Shown here in pieces: positions 24,673 to 32,455 of a stretch of 64,000 nucleotides of DNA; within the stretch, counting starts at the first letter, position 1, and every line of letters starts with the position of its first letter. The translations under genes and the position numbers were made by a program. This DNA comes from Oxalobacteraceae sp. CFBP 8761 (GTDB taxonomy: Bacteria; Pseudomonadota; Gammaproteobacteria; Burkholderiales; Burkholderiaceae_D): the NCBI GenBank assembly GCA_014841595.1, contig JACYUE010000003.1, forward strand, positions 308,753 to 372,752, in the 5' to 3' direction. A model generated the notes under the pieces. It was not told where the DNA came from and did not search any database. It worked only from the letters and a program-made list of their open reading frames with translations.

Positions 24673-26262
24673 ATGCGCAACTCGCTATTAGTCGTCCTTT
24701 CTTGCTTCATCGTTGCTTCGTGCTCGAAAGCGCCCGCTCCAGCCAATGACAAGCCGGTCGACGTTGTCCTGATCGGTGCCGGCGTCATGAGCGCCACGCT
24801 CGGTACGATGCTCAAGGAACTCGATCCGGAACTGACGATCCAGATGTACGAACGCATGGACTCGGTCTCGGCCGAAAGTTCGGATGCCATGAACAACGCC
24901 GGCACCGGTCACTCCGGTTTCGCCGAGCTGAACTACACGCCGGAAATGCCGGACGGTACCATCGACACCAAGAAGGCGGTCGACATCAATGAGCAGTTCG
25001 AAGTGTCGAAGCAGTTCTGGGCTTACCAAGTGCAAAAACAGTACCTTGGCGCGCCGCAGAGCTTCATCAACAATGTGCCGCACATGGCCTTTGTCTGGGG
25101 CGACGACAACATCAATTTCCTGCGCAAGCGCTACGCCGCACTGCAGAAGGAAAACCTGTTCAAGGGCATGCTGTATAGCGAAGACCAGGCAGAAATCCGC
25201 AAGTGGGCGCCGTTGGTCATGAATGGCCGCGACGCAGCGCAAAAAGTGGCTGCCACCCGCATGGAAATCGGTACCGACGTCAACTTCGGCGCCCTGACCC
25301 GCAGCATGGTCAAGCACCTGACCGACTCGCACGGGATGACGCTGAACCTGCGTACCCAGGTCGAAGACATCAAGCGCGGCGAAAATGGCCTGTGGAACGT
25401 CACCGTCAAGAACCTGGCGGACAACAAGCTGTCGACCGTGAGCACGAAATTCGTGTTCATCGGCGCTGGCGGCGGTGCACTGCCACTGCTGGAAAAGACC
25501 GGTATTCCTGAAGCCAAGGGCTTCGGCGGCGTGCCGGTTGGTGGTCAGTGGCTCGTCACGACCAATCCGGCGCTGATCGAGGCGCACAACGCCAAGGTGT
25601 ATGGCAAGGCATCGGTCGGTTCGCCGCCAATGTCGGTGCCGCACCTGGACACCCGCGTTATCGATGGCAAGAAAGCCCTGCTGTTTGGCCCGTTCGCCAC
25701 GTTCTCGACCAAGTTCCTGAAAAATGGTTCGTGGATCGACCTGCCCGCCTCGGTCAACACTGGCAACGTGCGTCCGATGGTGCAAGCCGGTATCGACAAC
25801 ATCCCGCTGACCAAGTACCTGGTCGAGCAAGTGATGCAGTCGCAGGAAGACCGCGTGGCAACCCTGCGTGAGTACCTGCCGGAAGCCAAGAACGAAGACT
25901 GGAAACTGGTCAACGCAGGTCAGCGCGTGCAGATCGTCAAGGACGATCCGGCCAAGGGCGGCCTGCTGCAGTTCGGTACCGAAGTCGTGGCATCGAACGA
26001 CGGTTCGGTCACTGCCCTGCTGGGCGCGTCGCCAGGCGCCTCGACCGCTGCGCCGATCATGCTGAAAGTGATCGCGGCATCGGCGTTCAAGGACAAGCTG
26101 GCCACGCCAGAGTGGCAAGCCAAGATGAAGGAAATGATTCCATCGTACGGCCGTAAGCTCAACGGTGATGCAGCGTATGCCAACCAGATCCGTCAGCAGA
26201 GCAGCGCTGTCCTGGGCCTGAAAGCCATCACGCTCGACGTGACGGCCGCATCGCAAGAGTAA
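24673..26262 (+). CDS. mqo: Malate:quinone oxidoreductase
   Basis: 529 residues from ATG 24673 with AGGTGA upstream. The N-terminus is a lipoprotein-like signal (LLVVLSCFIVASC, lipobox VASC). The FAD-binding GxGxxxA stretch (DVVLIGAGVMSATLGTML) follows, then MNNAGTGHSGFAELNYTPE and LPLLEKTGIPEAKGFGGVPV, all hallmarks of Mqo. It oxidises malate to oxaloacetate and passes electrons to quinone at the membrane, serving the TCA cycle. Mqo with an N-terminal anchor is known in several proteobacteria. GC-rich codons mark it as core chromosome. Confidence 0.95.
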   Translation: MRNSLLVVLSCFIVASCSKAPAPANDKPVDVVLIGAGVMSATLGTMLKELDPELTIQMYERMDSVSAESSDAMNNAGTGHSGFAELNYTPEMPDGTIDTKKAVDINEQFEVSKQFWAYQVQKQYLGAPQSFINNVPHMAFVWGDDNINFLRKRYAALQKENLFKGMLYSEDQAEIRKWAPLVMNGRDAAQKVAATRMEIGTDVNFGALTRSMVKHLTDSHGMTLNLRTQVEDIKRGENGLWNVTVKNLADNKLSTVSTKFVFIGAGGGALPLLEKTGIPEAKGFGGVPVGGQWLVTTNPALIEAHNAKVYGKASVGSPPMSVPHLDTRVIDGKKALLFGPFATFSTKFLKNGSWIDLPASVNTGNVRPMVQAGIDNIPLTKYLVEQVMQSQEDRVATLREYLPEAKNEDWKLVNAGQRVQIVKDDPAKGGLLQFGTEVVASNDGSVTALLGASPGASTAAPIMLKVIAASAFKDKLATPEWQAKMKEMIPSYGRKLNGDAAYANQIRQQSSAVLGLKAITLDVTAASQE

Positions 26263-26277
26263 GCAAGACCGCAGTAA

Positions 26278-26325
26278 CAACGACAAAGGCCCCGGTGCTT
26301 CACAGCGCCGGGGCCTTTGTCGTTG
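26278..26325. terminator. Bidirectional terminator after mqo
   Basis: An 18-bp perfect stem CAACGACAAAGGCCCCGG / CCGGGGCCTTTGTCGTTG with a 12-base loop, between the convergent mqo and coiled-coil genes. Confidence 0.85.
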
Positions 26326-26341
26326 TGCGGTGCAGAGGGTG

Positions 26342-26884
26342 TTATTTGCGTGAACGCAGGGCTTCGAGCTCGGCCCGCAGTGCGCTGCGCTCGGTGCGCG
26401 AAGTGTCGAGTTTCGCCTGCAAATCCTTCAGCTCGCCCATCAGGTTGTCGCGCTCGGTCGTGGCGCCGATCAGGTCCATCTGAGCCTGCAGACGCGCATC
26501 CGATTCGGCCGCCGTGGCCGTCACATTGCGTTCGAGCTGCTGGCGCAGATCGGCCAGTTGCGCATCCTTGCCGTCGATCGCCAGCTGGTCCTTGGCCTTG
26601 CCGACCAGGGCATCGGTGGCGATCTGGCGCGCATTGCGCAGCTCGGCCGTCAGGCGCTGGATTTCTTCGTCGCGCTCTTCAGCCATCGACTGGGCATGAT
26701 CGCGCGCCTCCCGGGCTTCGTCCAGATCGGCCTGTAGCGCCAGCTTCTCGCTGTCGGCCGTTGCCAGTGCGTCGCGCAGACCGGCGCCGGCGTCGTGCGC
26801 ATACTGTTGGGCCCAGGCACTCAGTTCAGCGAGCAGGGCTGGCGGCATCTCGGCCTTTGGTGGGGTGGCCATGGCAGTGGTCAT
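26342..26884 (-). CDS. Coiled-coil protein of unknown function
   Basis: 180 residues, nearly all heptad repeats (LALQADLDEAREARDHAQSM, TERDNLMGELKDLQAKLDTS), with a short Pro/Ala-rich N-terminus. It resembles KfrA-like or scaffold coiled coils, but no DNA-binding domain is clear. Before the transposon inserted, this gene lay about 190 bp downstream of the tssK stop on the same strand. It could therefore be part of the T6SS locus. Confidence 0.75.
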   Translation of the reverse strand: MTTAMATPPKAEMPPALLAELSAWAQQYAHDAGAGLRDALATADSEKLALQADLDEAREARDHAQSMAEERDEEIQRLTAELRNARQIATDALVGKAKDQLAIDGKDAQLADLRQQLERNVTATAAESDARLQAQMDLIGATTERDNLMGELKDLQAKLDTSRTERSALRAELEALRSRK

Positions 26885-27031
26885 TGCGCGTCAAATCGTG
26901 TCGTGAAGAGGGGTTTATCATACGCCACAGTTTCCATCGGGAATTAAATGCACCGCTAAATTGCGCCGATGTGTTGCGCCTTTGCTGGTGCAAAAACCCG
27001 TGCATACAGCGGCACGGCTGAGTATTCAGAC

Positions 27032-27052
27032 TTATCCACAGGTTTATCCCCA
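27032..27052 (+). other. Pair of DnaA-box-like 9-mers
   Basis: TTATCCACA (perfect DnaA consensus) at 27032 and TTATCCCCA at 27044. Only two sites, in a stretch that once followed tssK. Probably chance or a minor regulatory site rather than an origin. Confidence 0.25.
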
Positions 27053-27069
27053 CCGGGTCGGCAGCGCCC

Positions 27070-27098
27070 CTTCACGCCACCACGGCCAGCAATTCCAG
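27070..27098 (-). pseudogene. Displaced 3' end of tssK (left side of the insertion)
   Basis: On the minus strand this reads CTGGA ATTGCTGGCCGTGG then TGGCGTGA, the last codons L-E-L-L-A-V-V-A-stop. Joined to the tssK body across the TCCAG duplication it completes a 450-residue TssK. It is now separated from the gene by 26.8 kb of transposon. Confidence 0.85.
27094..27098. repeat. 5-bp target-site duplication, left copy (TCCAG)
   Basis: TCCAG directly precedes the transposon end. The same five bases directly follow the other end at 53932-53936. Tn7-like transposons make 5-bp duplications. Confidence 0.85.
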
Positions 27099-27105
27099 CG
27101 CTGGA

Positions 27106-27166
27106 CGACAGATATCTTTGCACCAGCGACACATAACTTTGCACCGGGCGACACGTAACCTTGCAC
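27106..27166 (+). repeat. Left-end TnsB-site array (three 18-bp units)
   Basis: Units at 27106-27123 (CGACAGATATCTTTGCAC), 27127-27144 (CGACACATAACTTTGCAC) and 27149-27166 (CGACACGTAACCTTGCAC). They are head-to-tail and point inward, as TnsB binding sites do at Tn7-type ends. Confidence 0.85.
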
Positions 27167-27598
27167 TCACTGACAGGGGAAGCAGCTCACATACGCATTG
27201 AGACAGAAGCACCAGTAAGCCGCTACGTGATCAGTGCACGTCGTTACCCTTGAAGTACTCCCATTGATTAGGTACGACACTGGCGCGCTCGTACGTAAAG
27301 TGCGGGTGGACATGTCACCTTTGAGGACAGCAGATATATGTCGGCGAGAGCCTGGTAGAAGACCTAGTAGCAATCCGACCAACGGACACCGACGTCCTTT
27401 GGAGCGTCGTATCCTGCAACAGAACCATCAATGAAACTGACCTGGGGATTGCAAAATAAATAGGACGACGTGCGTAAACTATGTTCCTAGACGTGTGTTG
27501 CCCATGTCCCTATGCCAAACACATCTGTCAGCCCTACGTATGTTCTCGCGGGGTCGCTCAGACGGCCCCGGCAGCATGAATTTACGTTCGAGGCAATG
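27167..27598. other. Transposon left arm, no gene recognised
   Basis: Short frames exist (for example plus strand 27234-27434 ending RRPLERRILQQNHQ) but none has a good start or family. Probably decayed DNA inside the left end. Confidence 0.4.
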
Positions 27599-27841
27599 CT
27601 AGTCCGCAGCAGGTCCCCGTTGCTTCCGATGTGCTGTAGTGCCTACGCATCCCTTTGTGCGTTCAACGGCAAGACCGTACAATAATTCAACTACAACTTC
27701 TGCTGCGATACCAGCGTCAAGCAAATAACTTGCAGCGAAATTTCGGCCGTGTGCCTTCTCCAACGCAAGCGCGGTAGCGAGGATCGTTAGTCTGTTTTCA
27801 GTTGAGGCGGCGTCTCTACTCATCCTCCTATAGTCTTCCAA
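27599..27841 (-). CDS. Small hypothetical protein
   Basis: About 74-80 residues. It may start at TTG 27841, with AGGAT just upstream, or at ATG 27823, which directly follows AGGAGG. Helical: NRLTILATALALEKAHGRNF then AASYLLDAGIAAEVVVELLYG. It looks like a small folded domain of two or three helices. No function known. Confidence 0.5.
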   Translation of the reverse strand: MEDYRRMSRDAASTENRLTILATALALEKAHGRNFAASYLLDAGIAAEVVVELLYGLAVERTKGCVGTTAHRKQRGPAAD

Positions 27842-27899
27842 AAATCCTGAACTGTATTGAGCAATATCAACTCTTGAATGGCTATGGCGACGCGCTGTA

Positions 27900-28030
27900 A
27901 GCCTTGGTCTGGATCATGTTCGTCGACCAAGGGCCAAGGATATTCGACCGACCACCAGCGTGTCAGGATCCAGGAGTACGCAGCAGCGCGGGGTATCGTA
28001 AACATTCGTAAATATGTCGACGCCGGCAAG
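27900..28030 (+). pseudogene. Serine recombinase fragment
   Basis: The plus strand reads STKGQGYSTDHQRVRIQEYA and AARGIVNIRKYVDAGKS. This is the second half of the catalytic (resolvase) domain of large serine recombinases, whose usual form is xxGYSxDxQxxxIxxYxxxxG...YxDAGKSG. The catalytic Ser region before it and everything after are lost. It may be the remnant of a resolvase or of an older element. Confidence 0.55.
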
Positions 28031-28108
28031 AGCACCTGGAACAGTGCGGCGGCCGGGAGGGTGCCACTCCCGCTTCATCGGCTCCACGGGTCAAGATGCA
28101 CAAGCTAG

Positions 28109-28716
28109 TAGCGTAGTGATGCTAGAAAGGGTGACCCGCGCCGAGTATGAACGGCGTTATTGCTGCAGTAGCCGCGTACACATCTCATTCCGCCTCCAGT
28201 TGCTGACACTCTTCCACGGACAACTGCAGGCTTCAAGTTCGGTGTTGTTTTATAGTTAAGCGAAAATAAAATGAGAGGCAAATGCGCACTAGGTACTAAA
28301 AAATACTATATTTACACTCAGGTGCCCGGTTGAACATACTTCAATCGCCTAGACGCTGCTGCTTTGGCGCCATTCGTTGTGCTATTCAGTCATTCGTGTT
28401 GACCGGAGCGTGCCAATGGACAATTACTTCTGTAACTAGCGCTACATGGCACCGAATCTCGCTGCCAACTCAAGGCGGCAGCTTTGCCATCATTGTTCAA
28501 AGCTAATTATCAAATTAGGGCAGTTTCGCATAGTTACGCACGCTATGGCTACGTGTCCACCTCGCCCGCATTCCACGACATATTCGTGCTTAATGGGGAA
28601 TGAAGCTCTGCCGAACGGTTTGAATCACCGGAGGTTCTAATTGAGCACGTTAGCAGTGTCAGTAACTGCTCGCGCTGCACGGAGAACTGTGAATCGACTA
28701 CCACGCTGGGGGCGCC
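28109..28716. other. Intergenic region, no gene recognised
   Basis: Low coding potential on both strands. AT-rich around 28250-28310. A 64-codon frame at 28446-28640 has poor codon use and no start signal. I see nothing firm here. Confidence 0.4.
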
Positions 28717-29415
28717 ATGCTACAACTTCCAACGAAACCGGAAATCGACTTTAGAACGATGAAGCTGCTCGTTGCCATAATCGCCCTATCGCTGGGACCG
28801 ACCGTAATATGGCTGTCAACGCAGCACTTGCCGTCAATCAGTTTCGCATATTGCGACGGTAAGAGCGCGCGCAATGCGTTCGTCGGTTTTTTATATGCGA
28901 TCGCTGCCATCATGATCGCTCATAACGGCGTCAATTTCCAAGAACTTGTGGCTAGCAAGATCGCCGGCATATCAGCAATCGGCATTGCAATGTGGCCCAC
29001 GAAAGAATGTCCGATTAGTATTGGATTTAATCCGCATTATCTGTGCGCGGCTGTCATGTTTACCACCCTAGCATGGTTCTGCCTATCGTTCTATAGGCGT
29101 GCTGAGCACAAGCCGCATCCAGTCTACGCGGCGCGTCGACGTGCGGTATATGCGGCATGCGGCGTGGGCATTGTTGGCACAATGTTGTCCATGGGCGCGG
29201 TCAGTCAGTTTGAGCTATGGCCGCATACCAATGCGATATTAATCTTGGAGACGATTGGCCTCGCTTTGTTTGGTTTTTCGTGGCTAATCGCAAGCCACGT
29301 CGTCCCCGCATTCGACCATCCAAGCGAACGCGTGTTGCTCGGTGTAACTATGCCTGTAAGGAGTCAACCTCAAGAACTCAAGTCTGGGCATAATAACAAT
29401 AGCGCTAAGCAGTAA
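28717..29415 (+). CDS. Multi-pass membrane protein of unknown function
   Basis: 232 residues; ATG 28717 or, less likely, the ATG at codon 15. About six hydrophobic helices (LLVAIIALSLGPTVIWLS, AFVGFLYAIAAIMIAH, CAAVMFTTLAWFCLSF, VGIVGTMLSMG, ILILETIGLALFGFSWLI). It ends in a polar tail. I recognise no transporter or enzyme motif. It precedes the heme peroxidase gene in the same direction with a 270-bp gap, so co-function is possible but not shown. Confidence 0.7.
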   Translation: MLQLPTKPEIDFRTMKLLVAIIALSLGPTVIWLSTQHLPSISFAYCDGKSARNAFVGFLYAIAAIMIAHNGVNFQELVASKIAGISAIGIAMWPTKECPISIGFNPHYLCAAVMFTTLAWFCLSFYRRAEHKPHPVYAARRRAVYAACGVGIVGTMLSMGAVSQFELWPHTNAILILETIGLALFGFSWLIASHVVPAFDHPSERVLLGVTMPVRSQPQELKSGHNNNSAKQ

Positions 29416-29685
29416 CCGCCCACAGATAGTTGGAAAATGTTCACTATGGAGCGATTCCAACTGTCCGCAGGCTGAAGGCGAAGCTATGAGTAGTCTCTAT
29501 TCTAATAAAGCTTTTGCACTTGAACGCAAATATTTGAATTGACTATCAGTGTCGCTCGGTCCCGTGCACATTAACCGAAAAAGTGATTTAACCAAATTAT
29601 AGATAGTATTTAATATCTATTACGAAGGGGCTGTAGGTCGTTATATATTAATTAAATAAAATCGCCAATTCAATTAGGAGAATGT

Positions 29686-31320
29686 ATGTCAAAGCGCCAT
29701 AACAGAAATTTCTTTTTCTTGGCAGATCTGAATGAAATCCGAGGTGATGTGAACCGTGCTGCAACTGAAAGCGAGCGCGAACGCGCATTTCGCTTTTCGC
29801 AAATTCTGCCGAGTAAAAGCGAACCAGTAAGCGACACGCTATTAGAATCGTTGGCAATCGCAATGACAGCTGGAGAAAAAAAAGATAGCAAAGTTCCTGC
29901 TGGTTATACCTACTTGGGCCAGTTTATCGATCATGATTTAACGCTCGATAAAACAGATGTCACCTTAGGTACTGTTGTCGACGTGGCTCAACTGCGTCAG
30001 GGAAGATCACCTGCGTTAGATCTCGATTGCATGTATGGGCTAGGTCCAATAGCAGAACCTATTTTCTACCAGAGTGATGGCATTAAGTTAAAGCTAGGAA
30101 AAACAAAAGAATCACCTGGCAACAATATTTCTGCTCTTCCTCTTGATGACTTTGATTTACCTCGCAGAGGTAATGCAACAGCCGATCCTGAAGAATCTCG
30201 GACAGCTCTTATTCCAGACATCCGTAATGATGAAAATTTGATCGTCGGACAGACCCATCTGGCCTTTATACGGTTCCATAACGCTGTTTGCGATCGACTT
30301 GCCGGCTCAGCAGTTCCCAGTGCCTTATTGTTTGAGAAAGCGCGCGAGCAAGTTGTGAAGCACTATCAATGGCTGATTAGACACGACTTCCTACCTAGGA
30401 TAGTTGATCCAACTATTCTGGACGATGTCTTTAACAACGGACGAAGGGTATTTGAAATCGGCGGTTTAGGCACCCCTACAATGCCAATCGAATTTTCGGT
30501 AGCAGCCTACCGACTTGGTCATGCGATGATCCGGGATAAGTATGACTGGAACGCCATCTTTGGACAGAATGGGGTATTTGGAGACATCGGTATCCTTCTA
30601 AACATGTTTAGGTTTTCGGGAACCAGCGGAAATCTTTCGCCCGGAACGGACGTTAACAAACCACTTGATGGAACGTTTGAAAGACTGCCGACAAATTGGG
30701 TAGCCGACTGGACGCGTCTGTATGATTTTGCAACCGATGGAACGCCCGAACTTAGCCCAGAAACCACATTAAACTTCGCTAAGGCTATCGAAACTAGCTT
30801 AACGAACCCCTTAGCTGAATTACCAATTGGTTCGTTCGCAAAACGAGGAAATACTATAGTTAGGCCTATTGAGATGAATCTCGCGTTCCGCAACTTAGTA
30901 CGAGGAAAAATGGTTGGGCTAGCTTCTGGCCAAGAGATGTCAAACCACATCGCAGAATTAGTCTCTGGATCACAGCCACCATTGACGGCAGAACAAATTC
31001 TTGGAAATAATTTAGAAAATTTAAATTCCTCTGAGAGAACAGAGCTAAGCGAAAATACTCCACTGTGGTTTTACGTATTAAGGGAAGCAGAGCTCAACCA
31101 AGGTAAGCTCGGGCAAGTAGGCGGACGAATCGTAGCTGAGACCTTCCATCGGTCGATCGAGTCTAGCGACATCTCAATATTACGAGACCCAACATTCAAG
31201 CCTACTTTCGGTCCTGATGAAAAAACTTTTAGAATGAGTGATTTATTAAAGGTTGCCTTTAAAGCGGCAGCAGGCGAACTCAGGCCACTTTCACCTGGCG
31301 CGCCTCGACCAACAGCGTGA
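29686..31320 (+). CDS. Animal-type heme peroxidase
   Basis: 544 residues. It has TYLGQFIDHDLTLDK (distal-His motif of An_peroxidase: GQFxDHD), then NLIVGQTHLAFIRFHNAVCD, VVKHYQWLIRHDFLPRIV, and YRLGHAMIRDKYDWN, whose His is the predicted proximal heme ligand. This is the peroxidasin/cyclooxygenase superfamily, which oxidises halides or organic substrates with hydrogen peroxide. No signal peptide is present, so it is cytosolic or leaves by another route. The AAT-rich codons match the transposon cargo. It is followed by a hairpin terminator. Confidence 0.9.
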   Translation: MSKRHNRNFFFLADLNEIRGDVNRAATESERERAFRFSQILPSKSEPVSDTLLESLAIAMTAGEKKDSKVPAGYTYLGQFIDHDLTLDKTDVTLGTVVDVAQLRQGRSPALDLDCMYGLGPIAEPIFYQSDGIKLKLGKTKESPGNNISALPLDDFDLPRRGNATADPEESRTALIPDIRNDENLIVGQTHLAFIRFHNAVCDRLAGSAVPSALLFEKAREQVVKHYQWLIRHDFLPRIVDPTILDDVFNNGRRVFEIGGLGTPTMPIEFSVAAYRLGHAMIRDKYDWNAIFGQNGVFGDIGILLNMFRFSGTSGNLSPGTDVNKPLDGTFERLPTNWVADWTRLYDFATDGTPELSPETTLNFAKAIETSLTNPLAELPIGSFAKRGNTIVRPIEMNLAFRNLVRGKMVGLASGQEMSNHIAELVSGSQPPLTAEQILGNNLENLNSSERTELSENTPLWFYVLREAELNQGKLGQVGGRIVAETFHRSIESSDISILRDPTFKPTFGPDEKTFRMSDLLKVAFKAAAGELRPLSPGAPRPTA

Positions 31321-31343
31321 TGATTTCAAAAAAATGGCATTTT

Positions 31344-31380
31344 ATCTGCTGAGCTATGTTCGATGGCTCAGCGGATTTTA
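31344..31380. terminator. Terminator between the peroxidase gene and the MZA-like operon
   Basis: Stem ATCTGCTGAGC / GCTCAGCGGAT (one G-T pair), 11-base loop, followed by TTTT on the plus strand. It serves the peroxidase gene and probably also the convergent operon. Confidence 0.8.
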
Positions 31381-31485
31381 AATCTCTGCCGAAATAAGAA
31401 ATTTTTTGAAGAAAGAACAATGTGAAACTTCAACCTATTAAATTTATCCCGCGATAAAAAGCTCGGTGATTTTCATAGCGATGAG

Positions 31486-32454
31486 TCAGCGGACGAACAT
31501 ACCTCGTAACGCCGCCGCCGCAGTCGATGTTAGGGATGAAGTTACCGTCGTGAGATCAGCAGTGAATCGTATAGCTATCACCCGCGGATCATTCGGCTCG
31601 TCCGGTTTCGGAATGTCATCCATCGCGTATACCATGGCAGAACGTTCGGTATAAGCAATATCGAACCGCTTGTCTACTTTGTCGGAAAAGTCACTGCCCA
31701 GCGCCTTAGCTACATTGCACCAGAGCTTCTGCCGTAATATTGACGAGTCACGAACTTCAAGGTCAACCTGGTTTGCAAGATCAAGTACGCCAATGCCTGC
31801 AGAAATAGGCTGAACCAAAAACGATGCAATGTAACCGTGGCCTTCCTCTGGACAAGCAAGCTGCTCGAGAGCAAATTGGTGAATTCGAACCGACTGAGCT
31901 GAAGCCTTCACCTCTAATCGTCCAGTAGCCCAAGCGAAATCAAAACGATCGGCAGGGGTTTCATGCCATGCCCGTAGAGCATCTGCGACGTGGCCACTTT
32001 TAGCAATTACATAGAGTTCAGCCCACAGTCCGGTAACACTCCTGGAACTCGGCTGTGAAAGCAACCTAAACAGATCGAGCAACTTTTGAACGCAGCCATT
32101 TAATTCACGGGTTCCACATTCAATCGGTAACTCCTCGACGGCCGCCCCGAAACAACGAATAAAAATTTCGTGCAGGTCCGCCATCGAGCCATCACAAGCG
32201 ACAACAGCAAATTGCCCACTCAGGTCACGACCTTCGGTTTGCACTTCGCAAGTCGCGTGGTATTGCACAGTTAGATACTTAAAGTGTACTCCGGGGCTAT
32301 ATTGTGGTTTACTCGCATCGTGCAGTAGAAAAACCGGAGCTCCATCGATGCCCTTTGCAAGAAAGTCATGCCGACGGCCGGGCAATGGAATCGCAGCAAA
32401 ACTTCCCGGAGCAGAAGCACGAGCGATGTCACCAAACAAAGAAACGATGTCCAT
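31486..32454 (-). CDS. PD-(D/E)XK nuclease-like protein (DUF4420)
   Basis: 322 residues, last gene of the four-gene minus-strand operon, with only 1 bp between it and the Z1 gene. The stretch GLWAELYVIAKSGHVADALR then DRFDFAWATGRLEVKASAQS gives the D-x(n)-ExK core of restriction-type nucleases. DUF4420 proteins accompany Z1 and MutL-like ATPases in MZA-type systems, where they are the predicted DNA cutter. C-terminal residues end in a Ser/Thr/Ala-rich tail. Confidence 0.8.
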   Translation of the reverse strand: MDIVSLFGDIARASAPGSFAAIPLPGRRHDFLAKGIDGAPVFLLHDASKPQYSPGVHFKYLTVQYHATCEVQTEGRDLSGQFAVVACDGSMADLHEIFIRCFGAAVEELPIECGTRELNGCVQKLLDLFRLLSQPSSRSVTGLWAELYVIAKSGHVADALRAWHETPADRFDFAWATGRLEVKASAQSVRIHQFALEQLACPEEGHGYIASFLVQPISAGIGVLDLANQVDLEVRDSSILRQKLWCNVAKALGSDFSDKVDKRFDIAYTERSAMVYAMDDIPKPDEPNDPRVIAIRFTADLTTVTSSLTSTAAAALRGMFVR

Positions 32455-32455
32455 T

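Noticed and set aside
24688..26286. Long minus-strand frame opposite mqo (532 codons)
   Set aside because: A shadow of GC-rich codons; His/Arg/Val-rich and without a family, while the plus strand is clearly Mqo. The same applies to long frames opposite tssF (55849-57783) and phoX (61654-63813).
27032..27052. DnaA boxes as a replication origin
   Set aside because: Only two 9-mers, no AT-rich unwinding element or replication gene, and they lie in DNA that once followed tssK.
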